A stretch of 64,000 bases of DNA, taken from positions 1 through 64,000 of the forward strand of contig JBCDLC010000004.1 of NCBI GenBank assembly GCA_038745855.1, given 5' to 3'. Below, in pieces: positions 50,142-58,797 of the stretch (the stretch's first letter is position 1; each line of letters opens with the position of its first letter). Below the pieces are notes generated by a model. That model saw only the letters and a program-made list of their open reading frames with translations. It searched no databases and had not been told where the DNA came from. The DNA is from UBA5336 sp038745855 (GTDB taxonomy: Bacteria; Pseudomonadota; Alphaproteobacteria; Caulobacterales; Hyphomonadaceae). The position numbers were made by a program, and so were the translations under genes.

Positions 50142-50897
50142 TCAGGCGGCGCGTTTTCGGGCTTTCGGTCCAAGCTTGGATACGGTGGCGGGGTCGGGCG
50201 TCTTCGGCTTGTAGCGGCACAGCTCGATGATCCCGCACCGCCAGCATTCGGGCGTGCGTGCTTTGCAGACATACCGGCCGTGCAGGATCAGCCAGTGGTG
50301 CGCGCCGAGCTTGTAATGATCAGGCGTGACCCGTTCGAGGCTGGCCTCGACCGCATCCGGATCCTTGCCAGGCGCGAGGCCCGTGCGGTTCGAGACGCGG
50401 AATATATGAGTGTCCACGGCAATGGTCGGCTCGCCGAAGGCCTCGTTGAGGACGACGTTTGCGGTCTTGCGGCCAACACCGGGGAGCTTCACCAGTTCAT
50501 CCCGAGTCCTTGGCACCTCGCCCCCAAATTCGTCGAGGATCATCTGGCTCAACGCGATGACATTCTTGGCCTTGTTGCGCCACAGGCCAATGGTCTTGAT
50601 GTAACCGGCAACGCCCGCTTCGCCGAGGGCCAGCATCTTCTCCGGCGTGTCTGCGATCTGGAACAGCTTCCGCGTCGCCTTGTTGACGCCGACATCGGTG
50701 GCTTGGGCTGAAAGGGCAACGGCGACGACGAGAGTGTAGGGATCAGTGAATTCCAGTTCCGTGTGCGGATCGGGCCGCTCGGCGGACAGGATCGCATATA
50801 GCGCTTCGGCCTTCTCGCGGCCGATGGTGCGCGGCGCCCGTTTCTTCTTTCGCTTCGGGGGCGCGGGCGGCGCGCTGGATTTCGTCTTCGCGGTCAT
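50142..50897 (-). CDS. nth: endonuclease III
   Basis: Bifunctional DNA glycosylase/AP lyase for oxidised pyrimidines. 251 residues from ATG 50897; the longer frame overlaps the divergent DUF2244 gene. HhH LPGVGRKTANVVLNEAFG contains the catalytic Lys, and the catalytic Asp lies in VDTHIFR. The iron-sulfur cluster cysteines show the C-x6-C-x2-C-x5-C pattern near residue 216-232 (CKARTPECWRCGIIELC). The N-terminus has a lysine-rich extension. Confidence 0.95.
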   Translation of the reverse strand: MTAKTKSSAPPAPPKRKKKRAPRTIGREKAEALYAILSAERPDPHTELEFTDPYTLVVAVALSAQATDVGVNKATRKLFQIADTPEKMLALGEAGVAGYIKTIGLWRNKAKNVIALSQMILDEFGGEVPRTRDELVKLPGVGRKTANVVLNEAFGEPTIAVDTHIFRVSNRTGLAPGKDPDAVEASLERVTPDHYKLGAHHWLILHGRYVCKARTPECWRCGIIELCRYKPKTPDPATVSKLGPKARKRAA

Positions 50898-51015
50898 ACG
50901 GAAAGGGTCTAGGGCGCGTCTGCCCTCGCGCAAGGGCGCGGCGCAAAAGCGCAGACGGGCATAATCGCCCGATCGGGAATCGACCTGACTGGGGAATTGC
51001 CTATCATTCGCAACG

Positions 51016-51516
51016 ATGAAGGCCGACACCCCCTCACCGCCCATTTACATGGACGCCGTGCTGACGCCGAATGCTAGCCTAAGCCGGCCGGCCTTCCTGG
51101 TCGTCATGGCGGCATTGGTCGCGGTCAGCCTGATTTCCAGCGCGATGTTCCTCTCCATGGGCGCACTTCCCGTCGTCGGCTTTTTCGGCCTTGATCTCTT
51201 GGCGCTTTACGCTGCGTTCCGGTGGCACCGGTCGCAGTCCGTGGAGCAAACGCGGGTTGTGGTGACGGCGGATGCGCTGAACCTGCATCACACGGACAAG
51301 CGCGGACGATCCAAATCCGCGACGGTGCCTGCGGCTTTCGCCAGGATCATGCTGGAGACGCCGGTGTCGCCGACCTCCCACCTCAGGATTGAACATGGCC
51401 GCACGGCCTATGTGATCGGCCGTTTCCTGACGCCAGAAGAGCGATCAAGCTTTGCCGATGCCCTGCGAGGAGCCCTTCGCCGTGCCCGCGCCGAACGATA
51501 CGGCGCGGTAAGCTAA
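51016..51516 (+). CDS. DUF2244 domain-containing membrane protein
   Basis: 166 residues with two hydrophobic helices (about 28-45 and 50-66) and a C-terminal cytoplasmic part. The spacing and the SRPAFLVVMAALVAVS start match DUF2244, a family common in alphaproteobacteria and of unknown function. It lies 118 bases from nth in the opposite direction and ends 11 bases before the convergent RTX gene. Confidence 0.85.
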   Translation: MKADTPSPPIYMDAVLTPNASLSRPAFLVVMAALVAVSLISSAMFLSMGALPVVGFFGLDLLALYAAFRWHRSQSVEQTRVVVTADALNLHHTDKRGRSKSATVPAAFARIMLETPVSPTSHLRIEHGRTAYVIGRFLTPEERSSFADALRGALRRARAERYGAVS

Positions 51517-51527
51517 TATCGGTTCTG

Positions 51528-52856
51528 TTAGACCAATTCAGAGAAGTCGAATGTGTCGATGCCGAGATCCATGGCGAAATCCATGAGATCATCGATTGGC
51601 GGAAGGTCGATGGCCGGCACGGTGTCTTCCACACCCTCGAACTGTTCGGAATCGAGCACCGGGGCCGATGCGACGCCTGAAATTGCCGAAAAGTCGAAGC
51701 TTGTCGGGCTGGTGTCCAGGGCATCAGATACAAGCTCGATCTGCGTCAAGACGAGGGGCAGTGCAGCGGTCTCGAAGATGATCGATACATCGCCGTCAGA
51801 GAAAACCACGTCGGTGCCAGACTGGGTAAAGGCGCCCCGGGCGTCGGAAATGTCCTCGAAGGCAAAGTTTCGAAGGAGAATTCGCTCTCCGGCTTCGAAA
51901 TCCACGACGATATCGGTCCCTCCGTGGAGCGAGTCGAAGATGTAGGTGTCGAGCCCCGTGCCGCCGGTGAGGATGTCATCTCCGCCGCCGCCGGTGAGGG
52001 TGTCATCGCCAAACCCGCCGTTAACGACATCATCGCCGCCGCCGCCGAACAGCCTGTCATCGCCATCGCCGCCAGAAAGAAAGTCGGCATCCTGGCGCCC
52101 GCGCAAACCGTCATCCCCATCGCCGCCAACGATCGAGTCGCGGCCCGTACCGCCGCTGATCCGGTCATTTCCAGCGCCGCCGTCGAGCGTATCAGAACCC
52201 GAATTGCCGAATATCACATCGTTGCCGGCGCCGCCATCGACGTAATCGCTGCTGTTACCAGCGCCGATACGGTCATTTCCTGAGCCGCCAAAAATCTGGT
52301 CCTCGGCACTGCCGCCTAGGATGATATCATTGCCGTCGTCGCCAAAAAGCGTGTCTGACCCGCGGCCGCCATCAATACTGTCATCGCCATCGCCGCCCTC
52401 GGCGCGATCGTCGCCCCGACCTGCGGTGATCGTGTCATCCCCCGCGTCACCGTAAAGCATGTCATCGCCACTATGGCCGAGGATCGTGTCTTCTCCGTCC
52501 CCGCCCATAATCACGTCTTCGCCTTGCCCGCCCTGGAGCTGGTCATCGCCCGCGCCGCCGTCGAGCGCGTCATCGCCGACCCCGCCGTTCAGCGTATCGT
52601 CGCCGTCGGCGCCAGAGAGGGTGTCGTCGCCCTCATTACCTGCAAAACTGTCATTCAGCACCGTGCCAGCAAAAACGTCAGCGGTGTCAGTGGTGAGAAA
52701 GCTCGGCCCGGGAAGGATACGCGCCAGGGCACTTGAGGCCGGCGATTGGACGGTTGAAAGGAGGGTGATTTCCTCGCCCAAGTCCAAGGTATCCAGCGCT
52801 CCGCTCATATCGCCGAGGCCATCGTTCACGCGATCCAGATGTGAAAGGCCCACCAT
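51528..52856 (-). CDS. RTX (hemolysin-type) calcium-binding repeat protein, second copy
   Basis: 442 residues with CAGGAGT before the ATG. Residues about 60-290 are tandem GGxGxDxLx nonapeptides forming a calcium beta roll. The ~50 N-terminal residues and the ~130 C-terminal residues are non-repetitive; the tail is acidic and hydrophobic (DTFDFSELV), typical of type I secretion substrates. As with the RTX gene at 16695, no exporter genes are adjacent. The opposite-strand frames are shadows of the 27-base repeat. Confidence 0.88.
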   Translation of the reverse strand: MVGLSHLDRVNDGLGDMSGALDTLDLGEEITLLSTVQSPASSALARILPGPSFLTTDTADVFAGTVLNDSFAGNEGDDTLSGADGDDTLNGGVGDDALDGGAGDDQLQGGQGEDVIMGGDGEDTILGHSGDDMLYGDAGDDTITAGRGDDRAEGGDGDDSIDGGRGSDTLFGDDGNDIILGGSAEDQIFGGSGNDRIGAGNSSDYVDGGAGNDVIFGNSGSDTLDGGAGNDRISGGTGRDSIVGGDGDDGLRGRQDADFLSGGDGDDRLFGGGGDDVVNGGFGDDTLTGGGGDDILTGGTGLDTYIFDSLHGGTDIVVDFEAGERILLRNFAFEDISDARGAFTQSGTDVVFSDGDVSIIFETAALPLVLTQIELVSDALDTSPTSFDFSAISGVASAPVLDSEQFEGVEDTVPAIDLPPIDDLMDFAMDLGIDTFDFSELV

Positions 52857-53118
52857 GGTCGATACTCCTGAAGGTTACGAAGTAAGCGACGTATGGGCAG
52901 CACACCTTAAGAACGTGTTTCAAAGTAAACGGGACGTGCTTGAAAAAGGGCAAGTTTTCGAGCTTTCTGAGGCAAGGTTAACTTCGGCAATACATCTGTT
53001 TACTTTCTGCCACGTAGATTGAAGGTTTCGAAAAAAGTGACGCCTGTGTCATGGTTTTCGCGGGGGTGGTGTGTTACACAACCGTCAGAGGCGCAAAAGC
53101 CCGTTACGGAGGATACCC
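52857..53118. promoter_or_regulatory. divergent promoter region, RTX gene / P450
   Basis: A 262-base gap with lower G+C in the middle (52880-53030). A partly palindromic GTGTGTTACACAAC lies at about 53070-53083, and GGAGG before the P450 ATG. No other feature is recognised. Confidence 0.4.
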
Positions 53119-54444
53119 ATGGCAGACACCTTCCACTCCATATCCCATGATCTTGCCCGGCCGGTCCTGACACCACGAGAACCGATGCATCCAGGGTTCC
53201 TCGAGATGGGGGATCCGGTGCCGCCAGCAGAGTCGGTGGCGTTGGAAGACTTGAATATCGTCGACCCGGAAATCTGGCGCCAGGGAAAGTTTTGGGAGCG
53301 GTTTGCGCGGATGCGGGACGAGGCACCGCTGCACTGGACCGCCGACAGCTTCGCCGGGCCGTTCTGGTCGATCACGCGCTATGAGGATATCATGGCGATG
53401 GATATCGACCACAAGCGCTTCTCCTCGTCCTGGGAGCACGGCGGTATCACGCTTGGCGGGCCGATCTCCGACTTCGAGCTGCCGATGTTCATCGCGATGG
53501 ACGAACCGCGCCATGGCGAACAGCGCAAGACGGTGCAGCCTGCCGTTGCCCCCAAAATGCTCAAGGAGTTCGAGCCCCTGATCCGGAGCCGGACCCAGGC
53601 GTTGCTCGACAGCCTCCCTGTGGGTGAGCCGTTTGACTGGGTCGATACGGTGTCCATCGAGCTGACGACGATGATGCTGGCAACGCTGTTCGATTATCCT
53701 TTCGAGCGGCGGCGGGACCTGACCCATTGGTCCGATATCAGTACGAACATGAACAATCCCGACATTTGCCCGGGTGGTGAGGAGCAGTGGCGCCGGGAGC
53801 TTCTCGAATGCCTGACCACGTTCATGGGGATCTTCCAGGAACGCGGCCAGCAGCCGCTGAAGAATGATCTCATGAGCCTCCTGGCCCATGGCGAGAAGAC
53901 CCGGAACATGACCCCGCAGGAATTGCTCGGGAATGTGATCCTGCTGATCGTGGGCGGCAACGATACGACCCGCAACTCCATGACCGGGTCGGTACTCTTT
54001 CTGAACCAGTTCCGCGATCAGTTCGAAATACTGAAGGCCGACCACAGCCTTGTTCCAGCGATGGTGTCAGAGACCATTCGCTACCAGACCCCGCTTCCGT
54101 ACATGCGGCGCACGGCGCTCGAAGACGTCGAACTGCACGGCAAGACCATCAAGGCCGGTGACCAGATCGCCATGTGGTACGTCTCCGGCAACCGTGACGA
54201 GCGCCATTGGGAGCGCCCGAACGACTTCTGGATCGAGCGGCCGAAGGTGCGGAGCCACATCGCCTTCGGTTATGGGATCCACCGCTGCGTCGGCAACCGG
54301 CTTGCCGAGCTTCAGCTGAATATCCTGTGGCAGGAATTGCTGGAGCGCTTCCGCGACATCGAGGTTCTGGAAGAGCCATCGCTGACGGCGAGTTCGTTCG
54401 TGAAAGGCTACACCTGGATGCCCGTCGTGGTGCACCCGCGTTAG
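53119..54444 (+). CDS. cytochrome P450, CYP153-like alkane/fatty acid hydroxylase
   Basis: 441 residues from ATG 53119 with GGAGG upstream. The I-helix oxygen-activating motif is VGGNDTTRN near residue 290, the ExxR motif SETIRYQ near 317 and the heme-ligand loop FGYGIHRCVGNRLAELQL near 380-397. The overall sequence closely resembles CYP153, soluble terminal alkane and fatty acid hydroxylases, and lacks a membrane anchor. A ferredoxin and reductase normally supply electrons, but none is encoded beside it. Confidence 0.92.
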   Translation: MADTFHSISHDLARPVLTPREPMHPGFLEMGDPVPPAESVALEDLNIVDPEIWRQGKFWERFARMRDEAPLHWTADSFAGPFWSITRYEDIMAMDIDHKRFSSSWEHGGITLGGPISDFELPMFIAMDEPRHGEQRKTVQPAVAPKMLKEFEPLIRSRTQALLDSLPVGEPFDWVDTVSIELTTMMLATLFDYPFERRRDLTHWSDISTNMNNPDICPGGEEQWRRELLECLTTFMGIFQERGQQPLKNDLMSLLAHGEKTRNMTPQELLGNVILLIVGGNDTTRNSMTGSVLFLNQFRDQFEILKADHSLVPAMVSETIRYQTPLPYMRRTALEDVELHGKTIKAGDQIAMWYVSGNRDERHWERPNDFWIERPKVRSHIAFGYGIHRCVGNRLAELQLNILWQELLERFRDIEVLEEPSLTASSFVKGYTWMPVVVHPR

Positions 54445-54538
54445 GGCCCAAGGCGTGACACTCGCAATCCTGGGGTGACCCCTGAGCGATCCTGGTGCCA
54501 TTTCCCTGCGCCATGATTGGCGCCCTGGCGACCGCGCG

Positions 54539-55015
54539 TTGATCGTCGATCTTCATCGGCGCGGATACCGGGGATACGATCCACGTTTCGAGGGCGCCAA
54601 GCTCGAAGCGCTTTGCAAAAACGTCGAAGGCATGATCGACGAGGCCCGTGTGGGCCATGACCCCGCACATCGGGTCTGGTTTGCAGAGAAGAAAACACCC
54701 AAGGGCGACCCCGACACGGTGGGCTGTGTCGCTCTGATCGACCGGGGCGATGGGCGGGGTCAGCTGCGTTGGCTGATCGTGCTGCCAGACGCGCGAGGCT
54801 TGGGTGTTGGTGTGTCCCTGATGGACGCGGTGCTCGACCGCGCACAAGCGCTGGGGCTTCAGCAGGTCTTTCTGTTAACGGCGCCGGGACTGCCGGAGTC
54901 CATGGGGCTCTACCATCGTTACGGCTTCGTAATCACACGGGAAGCTGGCGTCCTGCAGTGGCACGGCGACGGTCATGATATCGAGATGACGCTCGCGCTC
55001 GACACCCGCCGCTAA
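54539..55015 (+). CDS. GNAT family N-acetyltransferase, start uncertain
   Basis: 158 residues from TTG 54539. The acetyl-CoA-binding region is visible: LRWLIVLPDARGLGVGVSLMDAVLDRA, then LTAPGLPESMGLYHRYGFV. The N-terminus appears truncated at this start: in-frame codons back to an upstream stop at 54478 encode a further first strand ISLRHDWRPGDRALI that fits the GNAT beta1. That stretch contains no ATG, GTG or TTG; CTG 54482 or a one-base slip from GTG 54475 could begin it. It lies just downstream of the P450. Confidence 0.75.
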   Translation: MIVDLHRRGYRGYDPRFEGAKLEALCKNVEGMIDEARVGHDPAHRVWFAEKKTPKGDPDTVGCVALIDRGDGRGQLRWLIVLPDARGLGVGVSLMDAVLDRAQALGLQQVFLLTAPGLPESMGLYHRYGFVITREAGVLQWHGDGHDIEMTLALDTRR

Positions 55016-55028
55016 AAGCGCGATCCGT

Positions 55029-55601
55029 TCACGGCACCGTCCAACGGCCTTGCCAGCCGGGCGCTTCACCCCCTTTGCAGTCGAATTCAGCCCGGCGGTG
55101 GCCGTCCCGACCAAGCTCCAACCAATCCAATCGATGCGCAATCATGCGTATGAGGGCGAAATACTCCAGCGGATCCTCCGAAAGCGTTTCGGCGGCCGCG
55201 GGATCGGCGATCGGTTCTCCCGGAACGGCCCATCTCGCATAGTCAGACCCGGGATAGCCCGCCAATCGGCGACGGGCGGCGTCGACCGTTGGCCCGTCGG
55301 TGAGCACCTCTGCCTCGCCGTCCACCCTCAATTGGAGAGAAGCCCCCTTGTCCCAGAACAGCGCTGAAACCCGCGGGTCGGCCTGGATTTCAGCGACTTT
55401 CGGCGTGCGCGCGTCGGAATAGAAGACGATCTCGAGGGGATCGCAATTGACCGCGCGCAAAACCACGGTCCGCGCTTGCGGGTGCCCAGCTTTCGAGACC
55501 GTCGCCAGCGTGACCAGTCTCCATGCAGCACGCTTGTCGGCACCGGCCCGGACCAGGCGCGTGCAAAGACTTTCAAAAACGGCAGCGAGGGCATCATCCA
55601 T
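55029..55601 (-). CDS. pyridoxamine 5'-phosphate oxidase-like flavoprotein
   Basis: 190 residues with the FMN-binding split-barrel: WRLVTLATVSKAGHPQARTVVLR at the start and an RVSALFWD strand, typical of the PNPOx-like branch. The C-terminal motif expected of true PdxH (RxEFWQ) is altered to WLELGRDGHRRAEFDC, so vitamin B6 synthesis is uncertain; it may bind another cofactor. It converges with the GNAT gene 13 bases away. Confidence 0.85.
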   Translation of the reverse strand: MDDALAAVFESLCTRLVRAGADKRAAWRLVTLATVSKAGHPQARTVVLRAVNCDPLEIVFYSDARTPKVAEIQADPRVSALFWDKGASLQLRVDGEAEVLTDGPTVDAARRRLAGYPGSDYARWAVPGEPIADPAAAETLSEDPLEYFALIRMIAHRLDWLELGRDGHRRAEFDCKGGEAPGWQGRWTVP

Positions 55602-55726
55602 AGCCCCTCAATTTGGACTTCCTGTGCTTCCGATCCAGCAGTTTTGCTTGCGATTAAACCTGCTGGCCTTGACCTTCGCCCGCAATTGCCGGCGATCTTA
55701 CGATCGTTTTCAAGGAAGGGGCTCCC

Positions 55727-57010
55727 ATGGCGGGATGGTTCGAGATCGCGCTCTGGAAACGGGTCATCGCGGCCCTTTTCCTGGGCCTCGCTACAGGGCT
55801 GGCGTTGCGCTACGGCATGGGGGAAGCGGCGGGGGGCGACTTCGCTGAAACCTGGATCAGCTGGATTGGTGACTTGTTCCTGCGCCTGATCCGGATGCTG
55901 ATTGTCCCCCTGATCTTCTTCACCCTTGTGTCCGGGATTGTCGCCATGGGCGATCCGAAGCGCCTCGGAAGCCTGGGGATCAGAACGCTTGGCCTCTATT
56001 TCGGCACCACGGCTGTCGCTGTGACCCTTGGCCTGATCATGGGAACGGTCTTTCAGCCGGGCGCGAGCCTGACGCCGGAGTCATTTGTGGGTGTCGAGCC
56101 GGTCACCCAGTCCGATCCTGCGCCCCTGGTGGACCGCCTTCTGGGCATCGTTCCGACCAATCCGATCGCGGCGCTCGCCGAAGGGGATGTGCTCGCCATC
56201 ATCTTCTTCTCCATCATGTTTGGCGTCGGCATCCTGCTGGCAGGCGAGATCGCCAAGCCCGTCGCGAGTTTCTTCGATGGGGCCGCCGAGACCATGATGA
56301 AAGTCACGGTGATCGTGATGGAAACCGCACCGATCGGGGTTTTCGCCTTGATGACGACGACCATGGCCACGAAGGGGCTGGGCGTATTGCAGAGCCTCGG
56401 TACGCTTGCAATCGCCCTTTACGTTACCTGTGCGCTGCATATCCTGATCACCTATGGCGGCATCATCATGAAGGGGCTGCTGGGCCTACCGTTCATCCCG
56501 TTCCTGCGCGGGATCACAGATGCCCAGGCCGTGGCCTATTCGACCTCCAGCTCGTCGGCGACCCTGCCTGTCACCATTACCTGCGCAGAGGAGAACCTCG
56601 GCGTCGATAAGGCCATTGCCGGATCGGTCCTGCCCCTGGGAGCGACGATCAACATGGACGGCACGGCGATCTATATCGGCATGGTGGCCCTGTTCGGGGC
56701 CCAAGCGTTGGGCGTTGAAGTGACCCTGGCGCAGTATGTCTTGGTCGCGCTGATGGCGACGCTGGTGTCGATCGGGGCGGCGGGGATCCCGTCTGCGGGG
56801 CTCTTCCTGTCAGGCCTGGCGCTGTCGCAGCTCGGTATTCCTGACGAGCAGGCCTTCATCATCATCGGCTTCATCCTGCCCTTTGACCGCCTCCTCGACA
56901 TGATGCGAACGCTCACGAATGTCACCGGAGACGCAGCCGTTGCGACGGCCGTCGCCAACTGGGAGGGCGAGTTAGACAGGGAGGTGTTCCTCGCACGGGA
57001 CCGATTTTAG
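55727..57010 (+). CDS. dicarboxylate/amino acid:cation symporter (DAACS family)
   Basis: 427 residues, about eight helices plus two hairpin loops. The serine-rich hairpin SSSSATLPVT near residue 273-283 and the NMDGTAIYIGM helix near 306-316 are diagnostic of GltP/GltT/DctA carriers, which import glutamate, aspartate or C4-dicarboxylates with sodium or protons. Substrate and ion cannot be fixed by eye. GAAGGGG lies before the ATG. Confidence 0.93.
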   Translation: MAGWFEIALWKRVIAALFLGLATGLALRYGMGEAAGGDFAETWISWIGDLFLRLIRMLIVPLIFFTLVSGIVAMGDPKRLGSLGIRTLGLYFGTTAVAVTLGLIMGTVFQPGASLTPESFVGVEPVTQSDPAPLVDRLLGIVPTNPIAALAEGDVLAIIFFSIMFGVGILLAGEIAKPVASFFDGAAETMMKVTVIVMETAPIGVFALMTTTMATKGLGVLQSLGTLAIALYVTCALHILITYGGIIMKGLLGLPFIPFLRGITDAQAVAYSTSSSSATLPVTITCAEENLGVDKAIAGSVLPLGATINMDGTAIYIGMVALFGAQALGVEVTLAQYVLVALMATLVSIGAAGIPSAGLFLSGLALSQLGIPDEQAFIIIGFILPFDRLLDMMRTLTNVTGDAAVATAVANWEGELDREVFLARDRF

Positions 57011-57046
57011 CTAGGCGTTGTACGCGGCCAAAGCCTCGATCTCGTC

Positions 57047-57084
57047 CTTGCAAAAACGTTTTCTTTCATAAGCTTAATTGCAAG
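57047..57084. promoter_or_regulatory. inverted repeat in AT-rich intergenic stretch
   Basis: CTTGCAA (57047-57053) and TTGCAAG (57078-57084) form an inverted repeat around an AAAACGTTTT palindrome. It lies between the symporter stop and the DUF3617 gene and could be an operator, a promoter element or a weak terminator. Confidence 0.35.
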
Positions 57085-57156
57085 ATGTGCATCTAAGGCT
57101 GGTCCATACGCGCCAGCACGATTACGCCAGTGGCAGGAGCTTCCTGGAGAAAGTCG

Positions 57157-57627
57157 ATGCGCGCCCCTTTCCTGGCCATGCTTTTTGCCTCGTTTGCGGC
57201 GTCTGTCCTATTGGCGGCACCAGCTTTTGCGGACGGTCTGCGCATCAAGCCCGGGCAGTGGCAGCGAGACACATCCGTGACAACGACCCTCGCCGTTGCG
57301 GGAGAGGTCACCACGCTCCCGGTAGACACTTCCGTCGCCGGGGAGTGTCTTTCGAGTGCCGAGGCCGTCGTCGATCCGGCAGACCTCGTTCAGGAGGGGT
57401 GCAGCCTGTCAGATGTGACCACGCAGGACAGGGTCCTTTCGTTCGCGCTGGCCTGTGACACAGCTGGGGTGACAATGGACGGTACCATGAAGATCACAGC
57501 CAACGCGGACGGGTCCCAGCTCGATGGCGCGATCGCCCTGTCCGGCGCCCATGAGAATGGGGTGGCGATGACTTCAAATGTCATTATCCGCAGCCGCTGG
57601 ATCGGGGATTGCGCAGCCGGCAATTGA
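57157..57627 (+). CDS. DUF3617 family exported protein
   Basis: 156 residues from ATG 57157, directly before the signal peptide (hydrophobic core about 5-22, cleavage near AFA-DG). Mature part: GLRIKPGQWQRDTSVTTTL, a WxVDT-type strand and four cysteines, as in DUF3617 proteins, which are small exported proteins of unknown function. It is monocistronic. Confidence 0.8.
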   Translation: MRAPFLAMLFASFAASVLLAAPAFADGLRIKPGQWQRDTSVTTTLAVAGEVTTLPVDTSVAGECLSSAEAVVDPADLVQEGCSLSDVTTQDRVLSFALACDTAGVTMDGTMKITANADGSQLDGAIALSGAHENGVAMTSNVIIRSRWIGDCAAGN

Positions 57628-57749
57628 TCGGCCTGTACCCCGCGCCGCCGGGGTCTAGCGTTCGTTTCGTTGAGCGATTTTGACGGGTCGTCTGGTCAAC
57701 AGGCCGCTGACCCGTCATGGTTTCCAAAATCGATTTGGGAGGCGGTATC

Positions 57750-58769
57750 ATGGCGGAGATGAATTCAGTCTGGGTGTTGAAGAAACGCCCCGTCGGGGAT
57801 GTCGCGGAAGGCGATCTGGAATTGGAGACGCGGCCGATGGCGCCGTTGGAAGACGGTCAGGTCCGGGTGAAGACCGTCTATCTCTCCCTCGACCCCACAA
57901 ACCGGATCTGGATGAGCGATATGGACGCCTATCTTCCGCCCGTGCAGCTCGGTGAGGGGATGCGAGGCGGTTGTATCGGCGTTGTGACCGAAAGCCGTTT
58001 TGCGGGGCTGGAGCCGGGTGCCGTCGTGAATACCGGCCTGGCCGAATGGGCGCTTTATAACGCGCTGCCCGGTCAGGGGCTCGCGGCCCTGCCGCAACTG
58101 CCGGGCGTACCGTTGACGGCCTTCATGGGTCCGCTCGGGGCCACAGGTATGACTGCCTATTTCGGCCTCATGGACATTGGTAAGCCGAAAGCGGGGGAGA
58201 CTGTTGTCGTGTCTGCTGCCGCCGGCGCAGTCGGCTCGATGGTCGGGCAGATCGCCAAGATCCACGGCTGCCGCGTGGTCGGGATCGCCGGCTCGGATGA
58301 CAAGTGCCGGTGGCTTACGGAAACGGCCGGTTTCGATGCGGCGATCAACTACAAGTCCGAAGATGTAGGCGCAGCGCTCGACACCCATTGCCCCAATGGC
58401 ATCGACATCAATTTCGAGAATGTCGGCGGCGCGATCATGGATGAAGTCATCGCCCGGCTGAACGATTTCAGCCGCATGCCCCTGTGCGGGCTGATCTCCA
58501 CCTACAACGCGACAGAGCCCGTGCCCGGCCCCTACAACTTCGCGAACCTGCTGATGCGGCGGACGCTCGTCAAAGGCTACATCATCATCGATTACTATGA
58601 CCGGTTCCCGGAAGGGATCCAGGCCATGGCGGGCTGGCTCATGGAAGGGAAGATCAAGTTCGAAACCGATGTCGTCCAGGGCCTGGAGAATGCGCCTGCC
58701 AGCCTCGAGCGCCTGTTTACCGGCAAGAACCTGGGCAAGCTCGTGGTCCAGGTCAGCGAGGCGCCCTGA
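57750..58769 (+). CDS. NADP-dependent MDR oxidoreductase (CurA/PTGR-like)
   Basis: 339 residues from ATG 57750 with GGGAGG upstream; the longer frame adds eleven residues. Zinc-free medium-chain dehydrogenase/reductase: SLDPTNRIWMSD near the start and the NADP-binding loop AAAGAVGSMVGQIAK near 152-166. Family members reduce double bonds of enones, curcumin or prostaglandin-like compounds. The substrate is unknown. Confidence 0.9.
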   Translation: MAEMNSVWVLKKRPVGDVAEGDLELETRPMAPLEDGQVRVKTVYLSLDPTNRIWMSDMDAYLPPVQLGEGMRGGCIGVVTESRFAGLEPGAVVNTGLAEWALYNALPGQGLAALPQLPGVPLTAFMGPLGATGMTAYFGLMDIGKPKAGETVVVSAAAGAVGSMVGQIAKIHGCRVVGIAGSDDKCRWLTETAGFDAAINYKSEDVGAALDTHCPNGIDINFENVGGAIMDEVIARLNDFSRMPLCGLISTYNATEPVPGPYNFANLLMRRTLVKGYIIIDYYDRFPEGIQAMAGWLMEGKIKFETDVVQGLENAPASLERLFTGKNLGKLVVQVSEAP

Positions 58770-58797
58770 CCCCAGCAGCGTTGACCGGACTCGGCCG

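Noticed and set aside
51940..52650. Second periodic block
   Set aside because: Same explanation: coding for RTX nonapeptides in the minus-strand gene.
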